A stretch of 64,000 nt of DNA, taken from positions 3,235,531-3,299,530 of the forward strand of contig NZ_CP121472.1 in NCBI RefSeq assembly GCF_036208045.1, read 5' to 3'. Both the position numbers and the translations under genes were made by a program. A model generated the notes under the pieces. That model ran no database searches and was not told the DNA's origin. It worked only from the letters and a program-made list of their open reading frames with translations. Of the stretch, positions 20,258 through 28,880 are shown piece by piece (positions within the stretch are counted from its first letter, which is position 1; each line of letters opens with the position of its first letter). The stretch is from Thiorhodovibrio winogradskyi (GTDB lineage Bacteria; Pseudomonadota; Gammaproteobacteria; Chromatiales; Chromatiaceae).

Positions 20258-20440
20258 TTATTGGCGCTGAAGACAAAGATCACGGCGTCCCACGGGAACC
20301 ATGGAGACAGTGTTGGATAAATTGCACTTAAACGCGACAACGAAAGCGACCGGAAATCCGGCACCTTTCTGTCTATCGAAGATATTCCACCTGCCGTTAT
20401 ACTTGACCGCCTGAGCAGCAATCTTTTTCAGCCAAGCCAT
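20258..20440 (-). CDS. Small hypothetical protein
   Basis: A 60-codon frame begins MAWLKKIAAQAVKYNGRWNIF. It lies upstream of alpA on the same strand with a purine-rich GAGAAG close to its ATG. I know no family for it. It could be a short accessory gene or a decayed one. Confidence 0.3.
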   Translation of the reverse strand: MAWLKKIAAQAVKYNGRWNIFDRQKGAGFPVAFVVAFKCNLSNTVSMVPVGRRDLCLQRQ

Positions 20441-20500
20441 GTCTTCTCGGCTAAGCTGAGATCAGACATCGCTGCAGCTGATTGAAAGACACTAACGCGC

Positions 20501-20968
20501 ATGGCCCAACTCGCCTACCTGATTCCCCACCGCCGCACAGCCCCAGCCTGGGGTTCAGACTTCGAGCCCATCGATCTGGAACTGGAAGCCGGCGTCAGCC
20601 TGCCGCTGCTCGGCACCATCGCCGCAGGCCTGCCGATCGAAGCCATCGAAGACCGCGAGAGCGTCCAGGTCCCCTCGCACATGGCGCGCAAGGCCAGCTA
20701 TGCCTTGCGGGTGCGCGGGCATTCGATGATCGATGATCATATCCAGGACGGGGACATCATTATCGTCGAGCAGCGCCAAACCGCTGACAACGGTGAAACC
20801 GTGGTCGCCAAGATCAATGGCGATCAGGTCACCCTGAAGCGCTTCTACATCGAAACCGATGGCATCCGCCTGCAACCGGCCCATCCCGACATGGCGCCGA
20901 TCTTCCTGCGTCATGACGAGCTCGAAATCCTCGGCATTGTCACTGGTGTGATGCGCCTCGCAGCTTGA
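20501..20968 (+). CDS. S24 (LexA/UmuD-like) self-cleaving protein without a DNA-binding domain
   Basis: The 155-residue protein matches the C-terminal half of LexA. The probable Ala-Gly cleavage site is in GTIAAGLPIE near residue 46. The catalytic serine is in RVRGHSMIDDHIQDGD, and the catalytic lysine is in NGETVVAKINGDQVTLKR. The ~37 residues before the cleavage site are too few for the winged helix of LexA, and an in-frame stop just upstream excludes a longer start. Its size and layout are therefore UmuD-like. It sits 117 bp ahead of recD2, and the SRAP gene follows, a DNA-repair neighbourhood that suggests damage-induced self-cleavage. No umuC-like gene is present in the window. Confidence 0.8.
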   Translation: MAQLAYLIPHRRTAPAWGSDFEPIDLELEAGVSLPLLGTIAAGLPIEAIEDRESVQVPSHMARKASYALRVRGHSMIDDHIQDGDIIIVEQRQTADNGETVVAKINGDQVTLKRFYIETDGIRLQPAHPDMAPIFLRHDELEILGIVTGVMRLAA

Positions 20969-21085
20969 TGCACGTGAGCTCGGCCTTGCACCCCGGCTGC
21001 GGCGTGATGGACTGAGGAGATCAGGCGGTAGGGCCATGTAAGGTCTGCTGATCTGCAGCCAATCGGCTTCTGCGACAATCCGCCC

Positions 21086-22091
21086 ATGCCCGACTCGGTC
21101 TCTCCAAACTATTACAGCGGTTCTCCGCATGAGACCCTCGCCGGTCCGGTCGAGCGCGTCACCTTCCATAGCCCCGAGAGCGGCTTTTGCGTCTTGCGGG
21201 TTAAGGTCCGTGGCGAACGCGAACTGATCACCGTCGTCGGCAATGCCGCTCAAGTCACCCCCGGCGAGCACATCGACGCGCGCGGGCAATGGACGATTGA
21301 TGCCCGCCATGGGCGGCAGTTCAAGGCCAACGAACTGCGCGTTGTCCCACCTGGCACCCGCGAAGGCATCGAGCGCTACCTCGGTTCCGGGATGGTCAAG
21401 GGCATCGGCCCGCATTTCGCCAAGCGCCTGGTCGATGCCTTCGGCGAACAAGTGTTCGACATTATCGAGCAATCCCCGGATCGTCTGCGCGAGCTGCCCG
21501 GCATCGGCAAGAAGCGCCAGGAACGGGTCACCCGCGCCTGGGGTGAGCAGAAGATCATCCGCGAGATCATGGTTTTTCTGCAATCCCATGGCGTCGGAAC
21601 CGCGCGGGCGGTGCGCATCTTCAAGACCTATGGTGAAGCCGCCATCGAGCGGGTACGCGGCAATCCCTATCGGCTGGCGCTGGACATTCGCGGCATCGGC
21701 TTCAAAACCGCCGATCAACTGGCCGAACGGTTGGGCATTCCGCGCGACTCGCCCTTGCGCGCCCGCGCCGGCGTGCGCCATGTCCTGCAGGAAATCGCCA
21801 GCGACGGCCATTGTGCCGCTTGGCGCGAAGCGCTGGCAGAACGCTCGGTCAAGCTGCTGGAGATTGAGTCTGCTGGCATTGAAGACGCCATTGATCTGGA
21901 ATTGGCCGCCGGGCAGTTGGTGGCGGAAAGGATTGAGGAGCGCGTGCTGGTCTTTCTCCCCGCCCTTCATCGCGCCGAAGCCGGTGTGGCCGAGTCCTTG
22001 ATCCGCCTGCGCGCGGGCTCGCCGCCCTGGGGGAGCATTGATACCGAACGCGCCTTACCCTGGGTGGAAGCCCAAACCGGACTGCGCTTGG
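21086..22091 (+). pseudogene. recD2: RecD2-type helicase, N-terminal part, split by an IS
   Basis: The first ~335 codons encode the N-terminal OB-like and helix-hairpin-helix regions of a RecD2 5'-3' DNA helicase: ERVTFHSPESGFCVLRVK, ERYLGSGMVKGIGPHFAKRLV, LPGIGKKRQERV and IRGIGFKTADQLAERLGI. The frame then enters an IS3-family element and stops 5 bases inside it. The C-terminal motor domains resume after the element. Removing the IS and one copy of the 3-bp duplication restores a continuous 733-residue RecD2 reading ...[13 protein letters not shown].... RecD2 acts in repair and genome stability in bacteria without, or besides, RecBCD. Confidence 0.93.
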
Positions 22092-22174
22092 TATAGTGGA
22101 CCCCAATTTTAGGACACTAAATTAAGTTAGTTTTGCCTCATCTGAAGAGACTTGTAAAGACTTGGAGAGAGCAG

Positions 22175-22468
22175 ATGAGTGAGAGACAACGCAAGACCTT
22201 CAGTGCCGCTTTCAAGGCCAAAGTAGGCTTGGAAGCGGTACGCGGAGTGAAGACGACTAACGAGATTGCGCAGGATCACGGGGTTCATCCGGTCCAAGTA
22301 GGCCAGTGGAAGAAAGCCATCGTGGCGGACGCCGGCAAGCTGTTCGAAGGCCGGCGCGGGCGCAAGAAAGTGGACGACAGTGGCGACGAAGAGCGACTCT
22401 ACAGCGAGATCGGGCGGTTGAAAATGGAGCTGGACTGGCTGAAAAAAAAGTCCGGGGTGAGCCTGTGA
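22175..22468 (+). CDS. IS3-family transposase OrfA
   Basis: The 97-residue DNA-binding subunit has a helix-turn-helix (AAFKAKVGLEAVRGVKTTNE and HPVQVGQWKK) and a C-terminal leucine-zipper-like helix. ATG 22175 follows a GGAGAG site. The run of eight A residues at 22442-22449, shortly before its stop, is a candidate -1 slippage site that would join it to OrfB. Confidence 0.92.
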   Translation: MSERQRKTFSAAFKAKVGLEAVRGVKTTNEIAQDHGVHPVQVGQWKKAIVADAGKLFEGRRGRKKVDDSGDEERLYSEIGRLKMELDWLKKKSGVSL

Positions 22469-23457
22469 GCGTGCGTCGCGGGTGGATCGACATGGGCGGC
22501 CTTGATGATGGCGGGTTAGCGGTCAGTCGCCAATGTGCGCTGCTTGGCGTACATCGCTCTGGAGTGTATGCACACCGCCATGATCGTATTGCCGAGCCGA
22601 GCGAACTGGATCAAAAGTTGTTGCGGCTGATTGATGCGGAATACACCAAGAGACCATTTTATGGGAGTCGACGCATGGTTGTGATGCTGCGCGCACAAGG
22701 CTATGCGGTCAGTCGCAAACGCGTTCAGCGTCTCATGGGCGTTTTAGGTTTAGCCGGCATGTTGCCTGGGCCTCATACAAGCAAGCCGCATCCTGAGCAC
22801 AAAATCTACCCCTACTTGTTGCGTGGGCTGGCCATTGTACGGCCCAACCACGTCTGGAGCAGTGACATCACCTATGTGCGACTCGCGCATGGATTTGCCT
22901 ACCTGGTGGCCATCATCGACTGGTACTCACGACGAGTCCTTTCTTGGAGATTGTCGAACACAATGGACACGGGCTTTTGCATCGATTGCTTGGAGGATGC
23001 GCTGCGCCACCATGGCCGCCCGGAGATCTTCAACACCGACCAGGGCGCGCAGTTTACCAGCCTCGCCTTCACCCAGGTGTTGCGTGACGCCGAGGTGGCC
23101 ATCAGCATGGATGGGCGCGGCAGAGCCCTGGACAACGTCTTCGTCGAGCGTCTGTGGCGCAGCGTCAAATGGGAGGACATTTACCCCAAGGGCTATGAGA
23201 CGCTCTCAGAGCTGTTCATGGGCCTCTCGGCGTATTTCCCCTTCTACAACGGTGAACGCCCTCACCAGGGGCTTGGCTACCGAACGCCGGACGATGTGCA
23301 TGTGAGCGGCAAAGGAGGTGGTGTCGTGGTTGCTGATCACTTTGGCGATCACCCGCCAGCGGAGTCGTCGGCTCCGCTACGCTCCGCCGACGACTCCGCT
23401 GGCGAAGAACTGGGGCAGCGCCAATCCGCTGCGACTGAACTGGGCGCGCTAACTTAA
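22465..23457 (+). CDS. IS3-family transposase OrfB (DDE integrase domain)
   Basis: This is the catalytic subunit, in the -1 frame relative to OrfA; its frame is open from 22306, so it can be made as an OrfAB fusion. The DDE residues are in WSSDITYV, NTDQGAQF and NVFVERLWRSVKWEDIY. The normal C-terminus HQGLGYRTPDDVHVSG is followed by ~45 extra residues encoded by a Gly codon run and a 51-bp hairpin at 23354-23404, so the tail is non-standard. GTG at 22465 or 22471 could start a separate product. Confidence 0.9.
   Translation: MSVRRGWIDMGGLDDGGLAVSRQCALLGVHRSGVYAHRHDRIAEPSELDQKLLRLIDAEYTKRPFYGSRRMVVMLRAQGYAVSRKRVQRLMGVLGLAGMLPGPHTSKPHPEHKIYPYLLRGLAIVRPNHVWSSDITYVRLAHGFAYLVAIIDWYSRRVLSWRLSNTMDTGFCIDCLEDALRHHGRPEIFNTDQGAQFTSLAFTQVLRDAEVAISMDGRGRALDNVFVERLWRSVKWEDIYPKGYETLSELFMGLSAYFPFYNGERPHQGLGYRTPDDVHVSGKGGGVVVADHFGDHPPAESSAPLRSADDSAGEELGQRQSAATELGALT
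23354..23404. repeat. Perfect 19-bp inverted repeat inside the IS
   Basis: The arms 23354-23372 and 23386-23404 are exact complements around a 13-bp loop. The repeat lies in the 3' tail of orfB, near the right end of the IS. It could be a transcription end or a small palindromic element that invaded the IS. Confidence 0.85.
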
Positions 23458-23499
23458 ATTCGGGGGAAAACTGTCCTTGACATGGGGTCCACCTCATGG

Positions 23500-24695
23500 C
23501 CGACTCGCAAAAACAAGCCGTCAGCCAGGCCGTCACCGGCAAATGCACCCTGCTGACCGGCGGTCCCGGGGTGGGCAAAACAACGGTGGTCAATTCCATC
23601 CTGCGCATTCTGCGCGCCAAGGGCGTGAAGGCTACCCTGTGCGCCCCGACCGGACGCGCGGCCAAGCGGTTGTCCGAATCGACCGGTCAGGAGGCCAAGA
23701 CCATTCATCGCGTGCTGGAGTTCGATCCCAAGACGCAGGACTTCAAGCACAACGCCGAGAATCCGCTGGAGACCGACTTATTGGTCTGCGACGAGACCTC
23801 CATGGTCGATGTCAGTCTGATGCACAAGCTCCTGAGTGCTTTACCAGACTCAGCCGCCGTGCTCCTGGTCGGAGATGTCGACCAATTGCCCTCGGTCGGC
23901 CCGGGCGCGGTGCTGGCCGATGCCATTGGCTCCGGTGTCTTGCCGACGGTCCGGCTGACGGAGATCTTCCGCCAGGCTCGGACCTCCCAGATCATCGTCA
24001 ATGCCCATCGGATCAATGCCGGACTCTTGCCCCACACTTCCGAGCCACAGCCGCCGGACGGCGACTGGTTTTTGATCCGCAGCGACACACCGGAGCAGAT
24101 CCAGGAACGGCTGATCAAGACCCTCTGTGAGCGCATCCCGGCGCGCTTCGGGCTCGATCCGATCGCCGATGTCCAGGTACTCACGCCCATGAACCGAGGC
24201 GGTTTGGGCGCGCGGGCGTTGAATGTCTTGCTGCAGCAACAACTCAATCCCCAATCCCAGCCGCGCATCGAGCGCTTCGGCTGGATCTTCGCCCCGGGGG
24301 ATAAGGTGATCCAGAACGTCAACAACTATGACAAGGAGGTCTTTAACGGGGATTTTGGCCGAATTCGCGCCATCGACACCGAAAACAGCGAGGTGCGTAT
24401 CGCCTTCGATGGGCGGGAAGTGGTCTACGAATTTGGCGAACTCGACGAGCTGGCGCTGGCCTATGCCACCAGCGTGCATAAGGCGCAGGGCTCCGAGTAT
24501 CCGGCGGTGGTGATCCCCTTGGCGACTCAGCACTACATGCTGTTGCAACGCAATCTGCTCTATACCGGGGTGACACGCGGCAAGCGCCTGGTGGTGCTGA
24601 TCGCGCAGCCCAAAGCCTTGGGCATGGCGGTGCGCCAGATCGGCGGGCAGCGGCTGACGCGCTTGCGGCAGCGGTTGATCGAAGCGTCGGTTTGA
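23500..24695 (+). pseudogene. recD2: RecD2-type helicase, C-terminal motor part
   Basis: This is the second half of the split recD2. It holds the superfamily 1B motor: Walker [12 protein letters not shown], motif Ia [10 protein letters not shown], the DEAD-like [20 protein letters not shown], the motif III region RLTEIFRQA, and the C-terminal [14 protein letters not shown] and [11 protein letters not shown]. An ATG at 23496 formed at the IS junction opens a 399-codon frame, but it has no ribosome-binding site that I can see. A free motor domain without the N-terminal region is unlikely to replace RecD2. The stop lies 10 bp ahead of the SRAP gene, which was probably co-transcribed. Confidence 0.92.
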
Positions 24696-24705
24696 GGAAA
24701 AGCTG

Positions 24706-25434
24706 ATGTGCGGACGCTTTGCCCAATGCTTCGATGTGCAGGCCACGGCGAACTGGCTGGAGGCGCAACCGCCGATTGGAACACCGCCGGCGCGCTACAA
24801 CATTGCTCCAGGCAGTCGGATGCTCGCCTGTCGATCCAGAGCCGACATTCAGCGGGAACTGGCATCTTTCCATTGGGGCCTGGTTCCCAGCTGGGCCAAG
24901 GACCGCAAACTCGGCTACAAGACCTTCAACGCCCGTGCCGAGACGGTGGCGGAAAAGCCGTCCTTCCGCGCGGCGTTCAAACATCGGCGCTGCTTAATCC
25001 CGGCCGATGCCTTCTATGAATGGCAGACCACCCCCAACGGCAAAAAGCCCTTTGCCTTTCGCCGCCGGGATGAACAGCCAATGACCTTTGCTGGGCTGTG
25101 AGAAGAGTGGATCGATCCGGTATCCAGTGAGATCGTCCAAAGCGCCACCATCATCGTGACCGAGGCGAACCCGGTGGTTGCTGACATCCATGACCGCATG
25201 CCGGTGATCCTCGCCCCGCAGCAGTGGGAATCCTGGCTTGATCGAGGCAATCAGGACAAGGCCGAGCTGCTGGCGCTACTCAAGCCCTGTCCAGGAGACC
25301 AGATCATCCGCTACCCGGTGGACAAGGCCGTCGGCAACCTGCGTTTCGACCGGCCAGAGTGCTTGCTGCCTGTTGGTGAGGACATCATCCGTCAGCCTAA
25401 GCGTGACTTGCTCATTGGTGCAAGGGGTCTTTAA
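24706..25434 (+). pseudogene. yedK: SRAP (HMCES/YedK) abasic-site protein with an in-frame stop
   Basis: SRAP proteins crosslink to abasic sites in single-stranded DNA through Cys2. All key residues are present across the frame: MCGRF at the start, the asparagine in KTFNARAET, the glutamate in AFYEW and the histidine in VADIHDRMPVIL. After ...MTFAGL, however, codon 132 is TGA where the family has tryptophan (AGLW), so translation would stop at 131 residues, before the conserved histidine. Past the stop the same frame runs without further damage to TAA at 25434, for a full length of 242 residues, normal for the family. This is a single-base nonsense mutation (TGG to TGA), or possibly a sequencing error or readthrough site. 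GAGG lies 8 bases before the ATG. Confidence 0.88.
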
Positions 25435-25917
25435 GACAGTGTGAACACAGTGAATTGGGCAGAACAGGGCGCACCGAACAGCGAGTAACCCATCATGATC
25501 AGCTGCTCAGCCCCCCTAGGGCCGACGTGCGAACGATTCGCGCATTGGGGCTTGACAACCAAATTGCGCCTTGTCAACAAATTTCGCGCGACACACGGCC
25601 TGATGCATGATCGCAATTTCAACCACTTGCAACATGGTTGCGCGGGTATTAAATTAACCAAAAAACAATCGATTACAAGATGACAAAAATCTGACCAATC
25701 GAAAACGAAGCGCGCTAAGTCAGCAGGTTAGGCGCCAGCGGGGCGAGTTGTTCACAAGGTTATCCACTGGCTCAGTGGAAAAGCCCATTTGTTGCAAAAT
25801 CCCGCGATCTTAGCGAGGGTTTCTGAGGAAAGGCGGAATGCTTGCCATCTTAAGTCGCTTCGCGCTGGCTGGGCGAGCATGCCTGTGATCCGGTTCGCCC
25901 TGTGCCGCGAACCTTGA
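25435..25917. other. AT-rich intergenic stretch without a recognised gene
   Basis: The base composition drops clearly around 25540-25700. There is a dyad TTGACAA (25552-25558) / TTGTCAA (25571-25577) that could be an operator, and a DnaA-box-like TTATCCACT near 25759. A 62-codon minus-strand frame at 25752-25940 has no recognised features. Nothing here can be called a gene. Confidence 0.5.
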
Positions 25918-26115
25918 TCAAACTTCGGCAGTGAAAACATCCCGAAACGCTCCCAAAGTCGCGTGCTGCGGCGACAAGTCCGTCACGGCAAAGACCACCT
26001 TATCAGAAGCGCGGGGGAAGGCCTGCTCCAGATGGGCGCCGAAGGACTCGGAGGTGCGTCGCAGACCATTGCCAAAAGTGCCGCGCCCCCAGGCGCCAGA
26101 ACCAGTTCCTCCCTT
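25918..26115 (-). pseudogene. C-terminal remnant of a microbial PARG-like (TIGR02452) protein
   Basis: On the minus strand the text ...GNGLRRTSESFGAHLEQAF then DKVVFAVTDLSPQHATLGAF and a TGA at 25918-25920 matches the C-terminal end of TIGR02452/microbial PARG proteins, macrodomain-like poly(ADP-ribose) glycohydrolases. The preceding motif, LVLGAWGCGTFGN in the family, is present only if one G is restored near 26100, so there is a -1 frameshift. Nothing of the rest of the gene survives upstream. This is a pseudogene fragment; the family call is from memory. Confidence 0.5.
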
Positions 26116-26127
26116 TTTAAGACAGCC

Positions 26128-26155
26128 TTGATGTTCTTTAAAACTGATCTATACT
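26128..26155 (+). promoter_or_regulatory. Sigma-70 type promoter for the VIT-VWA operon
   Basis: A -35 box TTGATG (26128-26133) and a -10 box TATACT (26150-26155) with a 16-bp spacer lie about 70 bases before the VIT-VWA start codon, in an otherwise GC-rich region. Confidence 0.5.
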
Positions 26156-26224
26156 CTGCGCAACCACCACGGATGCGCGACGAGGGTCGCCGCGTGCCTG
26201 GCGCTACAGCAGCGGAGACTCAGA

Positions 26225-28453
26225 ATGGATCAGACGGCCTCGTTACCCACACCCGTGCTCACCGCCACCGCCCTGCGCGGCCAGTTCTCGGGTCTGCTCG
26301 GCGAGTTGCGCATCAGCCAGACCTTCGTCAATCAAGAAGCCGTCGCGATTGAGGCGGTCTTCACCTTCCCGGTGCCGCTCGATGCCGTGCTGTTGGGGGT
26401 GAAGGTCCGGCTGAATGGTCGCGAGCTGGCGGGCCAGATTCTCGCCAAGCGCGATGCGGAAGATGAGTACGAAGACGCCATCGCCAGTGGTGATCGCGCC
26501 ATCCTGTTGCAAAGCGCCGGCCCCGGTCGCTACACCGTCAACGTCGGGCAGTTGCAAGCCGGCGAAGGTGCTGAGCTGGAGTATCGCTACGCCATGCTCG
26601 GGGTCTGGGATCAAGCCTGCCTGCGGCTGCTGCTGCCGACCACGCTCGCGCCGCGCTATGGCGATCCGGTGCGCGCCGGGCTGGCGGCGCATCAGGTGCC
26701 GGGCGTGTCGCTCGCGGCGGAGCATCGCTTCAGTCTGAGCCTGGGTCTCGGCGGGGTGCTGGCCACGGCACGGGTGAAGTCGCCATCCCATGCCATTTGC
26801 GTGCAGCGCGACGGCGACCTCCAGCGGGTCATGCTCGCCAGTGAGACCGCGCCCATGGATCGCGATCTGGTGCTGGCCATCCATGCCGACCCGGCGGGTA
26901 CGGCCAGGCGCCCCACCGCCCTGGTCGCACCGGACGGTGAGGGCGCGGTGGTGTGGCTCAGTGGTCAGCCCGAGCTGCCTAAGCCCTGCGAACCGACGCC
27001 GCGTGATCTGGTGCTGGTGGTTGATTGCTCCGGCTCCATGGCTGGCACCAGCATGGCGCAGACCCGCCAGGCCTTGCAGACCATCATTGAGCGCCTGCTG
27101 CCGAGCGACCGCATCAATCTGATTGCCTTCGGCTCAGCGCCAGATGCGCTGTTTTCTGCCTTGCAACCGGCTGATGCCAGCACGCGCCACGCGCTTAAGG
27201 AGCGGCTCCAGCGACTGGATGCCGATCTCGGCGGCACCGAACTGGGTCGGGCGCTGACGCTGGCCTTTCAGCATGGCGAAGGCGCGCCCGGCAAGCCGCT
27301 CGATATTCTGCTGATCACCGACGGCGAGGTCTGGGGCGCGGACACCCTGATTGACGCGGCCCGTCGCTCCGTGCATCGGCTGTTCACCGTCGGCGTTGGT
27401 GCGGCGGTGGCCGAGGATCTGGTGCGCGGTCTGGCTGAGGCGACCAAAGGCGCTTGCCTGCTGGTGCATCCCAATGAGGCCATGGCCGAGCGCATCCTGC
27501 GCCACTTCGAGCGCCTGCGCGCCCCGCGTGCGGAACTGAGGCTCCATTGGCCGCAGCCACCCCAATGGAACTGGCCGGAGCCGGCGAGCGGCGTCTTTGC
27601 CGGCGACACCCTGCATCGGCTGGCCGGATTCGCCGCCGTGCCGGAGGGCGAACTGACTTTGGTCTATCAGCGCGAAGATGGTCAGCAGACCAGCCAGCGC
27701 CTGGCCCTGCAACCCCTGCCGAGCTTTCTGCCGGCGGATGTGCTGCCCCGCCTGGCGGCGGCCAAGCGCCTTGAGACGCTGCCCGAGGCGCAAGCCAAAG
27801 CCCTGGCCTTGCAGCATCAACTGGTCAGCGTGCACACCCATTTCATCCTGCGCGATGTCGCCGAAGTCAAAGCGGCAGGACTGCCCGAATTGCGCCAGGT
27901 CGAGCACATGCTGGCGGCGGGTTGGGGTGGCCTGGGAACCGTCGACATCGAGATGAGCTGTGCCGAAATGTGTTACGAAGCCGACCCGCCACCGCCCGCG
28001 CCCATATCCTCACCGGCCTTCTCAGCGGCATCTGAAGTGCGCTTTTATCAACCTCGCACGAGCCCTCGCCCCAGTGCCGCAGAAGCCGACCTCGCCGCAA
28101 GAGAGGAGGCCAGCGCCCAGCACCAGTCGCTGCGCGCCTGGCTACTCGCCGAACAAAACCGCCTGGGCGATCCCCAGCAGCCCCTCCCGACGCTCGATGA
28201 GCTGGCCGGTGCCGGCGTGATGGATATGCTGATTGTCATGCTTCAGCGCTGGGTGGACTCCGGCACCTCGGAAGAGGCACTCGTCGCCGCCGTGCTGCAT
28301 CTGTTCTTGCAGTATCAGCCCGACCTGGTCATCGCGCGCGAGGCTACACGCCGGCTGCGCTTCCACTACCAACGCGAATTAACCGACAAACAACGCACCC
28401 AACTCGACACCTGGATAAAAGGATGGTGCGCGCCGGAGAGGGACGATGACTGA
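26225..28453 (+). CDS. VIT and von Willebrand factor A domain protein
   Basis: The 742-residue protein has a VIT domain at about residues 8-130 and a VWA domain at about 258-430 with an intact metal-ion-dependent adhesion site: DCSGSM, the threonine in LGGTELG and the aspartate in LITDGEVW. There is no signal peptide or transmembrane segment, so it is likely cytoplasmic. A proline-rich linker with three cysteines (ISSPAF region preceded by MSCAEMCYE) joins a helical C-terminal domain. GGAG lies 7 bases before the ATG. The stop overlaps the MerR start by 8 bp, and a radical SAM gene follows. Its function is unknown; VWA domains of this type commonly mediate metal-dependent protein assembly. 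Confidence 0.9.
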   Translation: MDQTASLPTPVLTATALRGQFSGLLGELRISQTFVNQEAVAIEAVFTFPVPLDAVLLGVKVRLNGRELAGQILAKRDAEDEYEDAIASGDRAILLQSAGPGRYTVNVGQLQAGEGAELEYRYAMLGVWDQACLRLLLPTTLAPRYGDPVRAGLAAHQVPGVSLAAEHRFSLSLGLGGVLATARVKSPSHAICVQRDGDLQRVMLASETAPMDRDLVLAIHADPAGTARRPTALVAPDGEGAVVWLSGQPELPKPCEPTPRDLVLVVDCSGSMAGTSMAQTRQALQTIIERLLPSDRINLIAFGSAPDALFSALQPADASTRHALKERLQRLDADLGGTELGRALTLAFQHGEGAPGKPLDILLITDGEVWGADTLIDAARRSVHRLFTVGVGAAVAEDLVRGLAEATKGACLLVHPNEAMAERILRHFERLRAPRAELRLHWPQPPQWNWPEPASGVFAGDTLHRLAGFAAVPEGELTLVYQREDGQQTSQRLALQPLPSFLPADVLPRLAAAKRLETLPEAQAKALALQHQLVSVHTHFILRDVAEVKAAGLPELRQVEHMLAAGWGGLGTVDIEMSCAEMCYEADPPPPAPISSPAFSAASEVRFYQPRTSPRPSAAEADLAAREEASAQHQSLRAWLLAEQNRLGDPQQPLPTLDELAGAGVMDMLIVMLQRWVDSGTSEEALVAAVLHLFLQYQPDLVIAREATRRLRFHYQRELTDKQRTQLDTWIKGWCAPERDDD

Positions 28454-28880
28454 CCCGACCGAGCGCCCCAAAGCAGCCGAGCCCAGCTTTTCGATCGAAG
28501 AGCTGTGTGGCCTGAGCGGCGTGGCCCGGCGCACCGTGCGCTTCTACACCCAAAAAGGCCTGCTCGACCCGCCCGAGGGCGCCAAGCGCGGTGCTTACTA
28601 CACCCGCCGCCACCTGGAGCAACTACTGCTGATCCGCCAGTGGGCCGACGCCGGCGTGTCGCTGGAGCGCATCGGGCGACTACTGCGCGGCGACGCCGAG
28701 CCACTGCCTTTTCAGCCGGCGCCCGGAAGCGTGGAGGTCTGGAGTCGGGTAACTCTGCGCCCGGGGCTGGAAGTGCACATCGAGCCCGGTCGGCTGGGAC
28801 TGGACGCCGAGCAGGTGCGTGGGCTGATTGGGCAGTTTAGTGCGGTGGTGGATGGACTCAAGAATGGTTCAGTTAGCTGA
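28446..28880 (+). CDS. MerR-family regulator
   Basis: A 144-residue protein with an N-terminal MerR winged helix (FSIEELCGLSGVARRTVRFY and the wing GAYYTRRHLEQL), then LIRQWADAGVSLERIGRLL. The C-terminal ~65 residues lack the cysteine or drug-binding patterns of classic MerR sensors and read as a small beta-rich domain followed by a helix. It overlaps both neighbours (8 bp with the VWA gene, 17 bp with the radical SAM gene), so all three form one transcript. Its C-terminal half may contact the VIT-VWA partner; that is an inference from the coupling. Confidence 0.9.
   Translation: MTDPTERPKAAEPSFSIEELCGLSGVARRTVRFYTQKGLLDPPEGAKRGAYYTRRHLEQLLLIRQWADAGVSLERIGRLLRGDAEPLPFQPAPGSVEVWSRVTLRPGLEVHIEPGRLGLDAEQVRGLIGQFSAVVDGLKNGSVS

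Larger units (their letters stand above)
22092..23496. mobile_element. IS3-family insertion sequence, 1405 bp, inside recD2
   Basis: The ends are TATAGTGGACCCC (left) and the complement of TGAGGTGGACCCC (right). The matching inverted repeats, 22097-22116 and 23472-23491, agree at 16 of 20 positions (TGGACCCCA...AGGACA). The flanking direct repeat is TGG at 22089-22091 and 23497-23499. It carries overlapping orfA and orfB with a probable -1 frameshift site, the standard IS3 layout. The clean duplication and intact genes suggest a recent insertion. Confidence 0.93.

Noticed and set aside
25552-25580. Promoter using TTGACA at 25552
   Set aside because: No acceptable -10 box lies at 16-18 bp. 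The sequence is better described as a dyad with TTGTCAA.
25755-25780. Replication-origin signal (DnaA-box-like TTATCCACT and a nearby TTGTTCACA)
   Set aside because: There are only two imperfect boxes and no rep, dnaA or iteron array nearby. Chance is sufficient.
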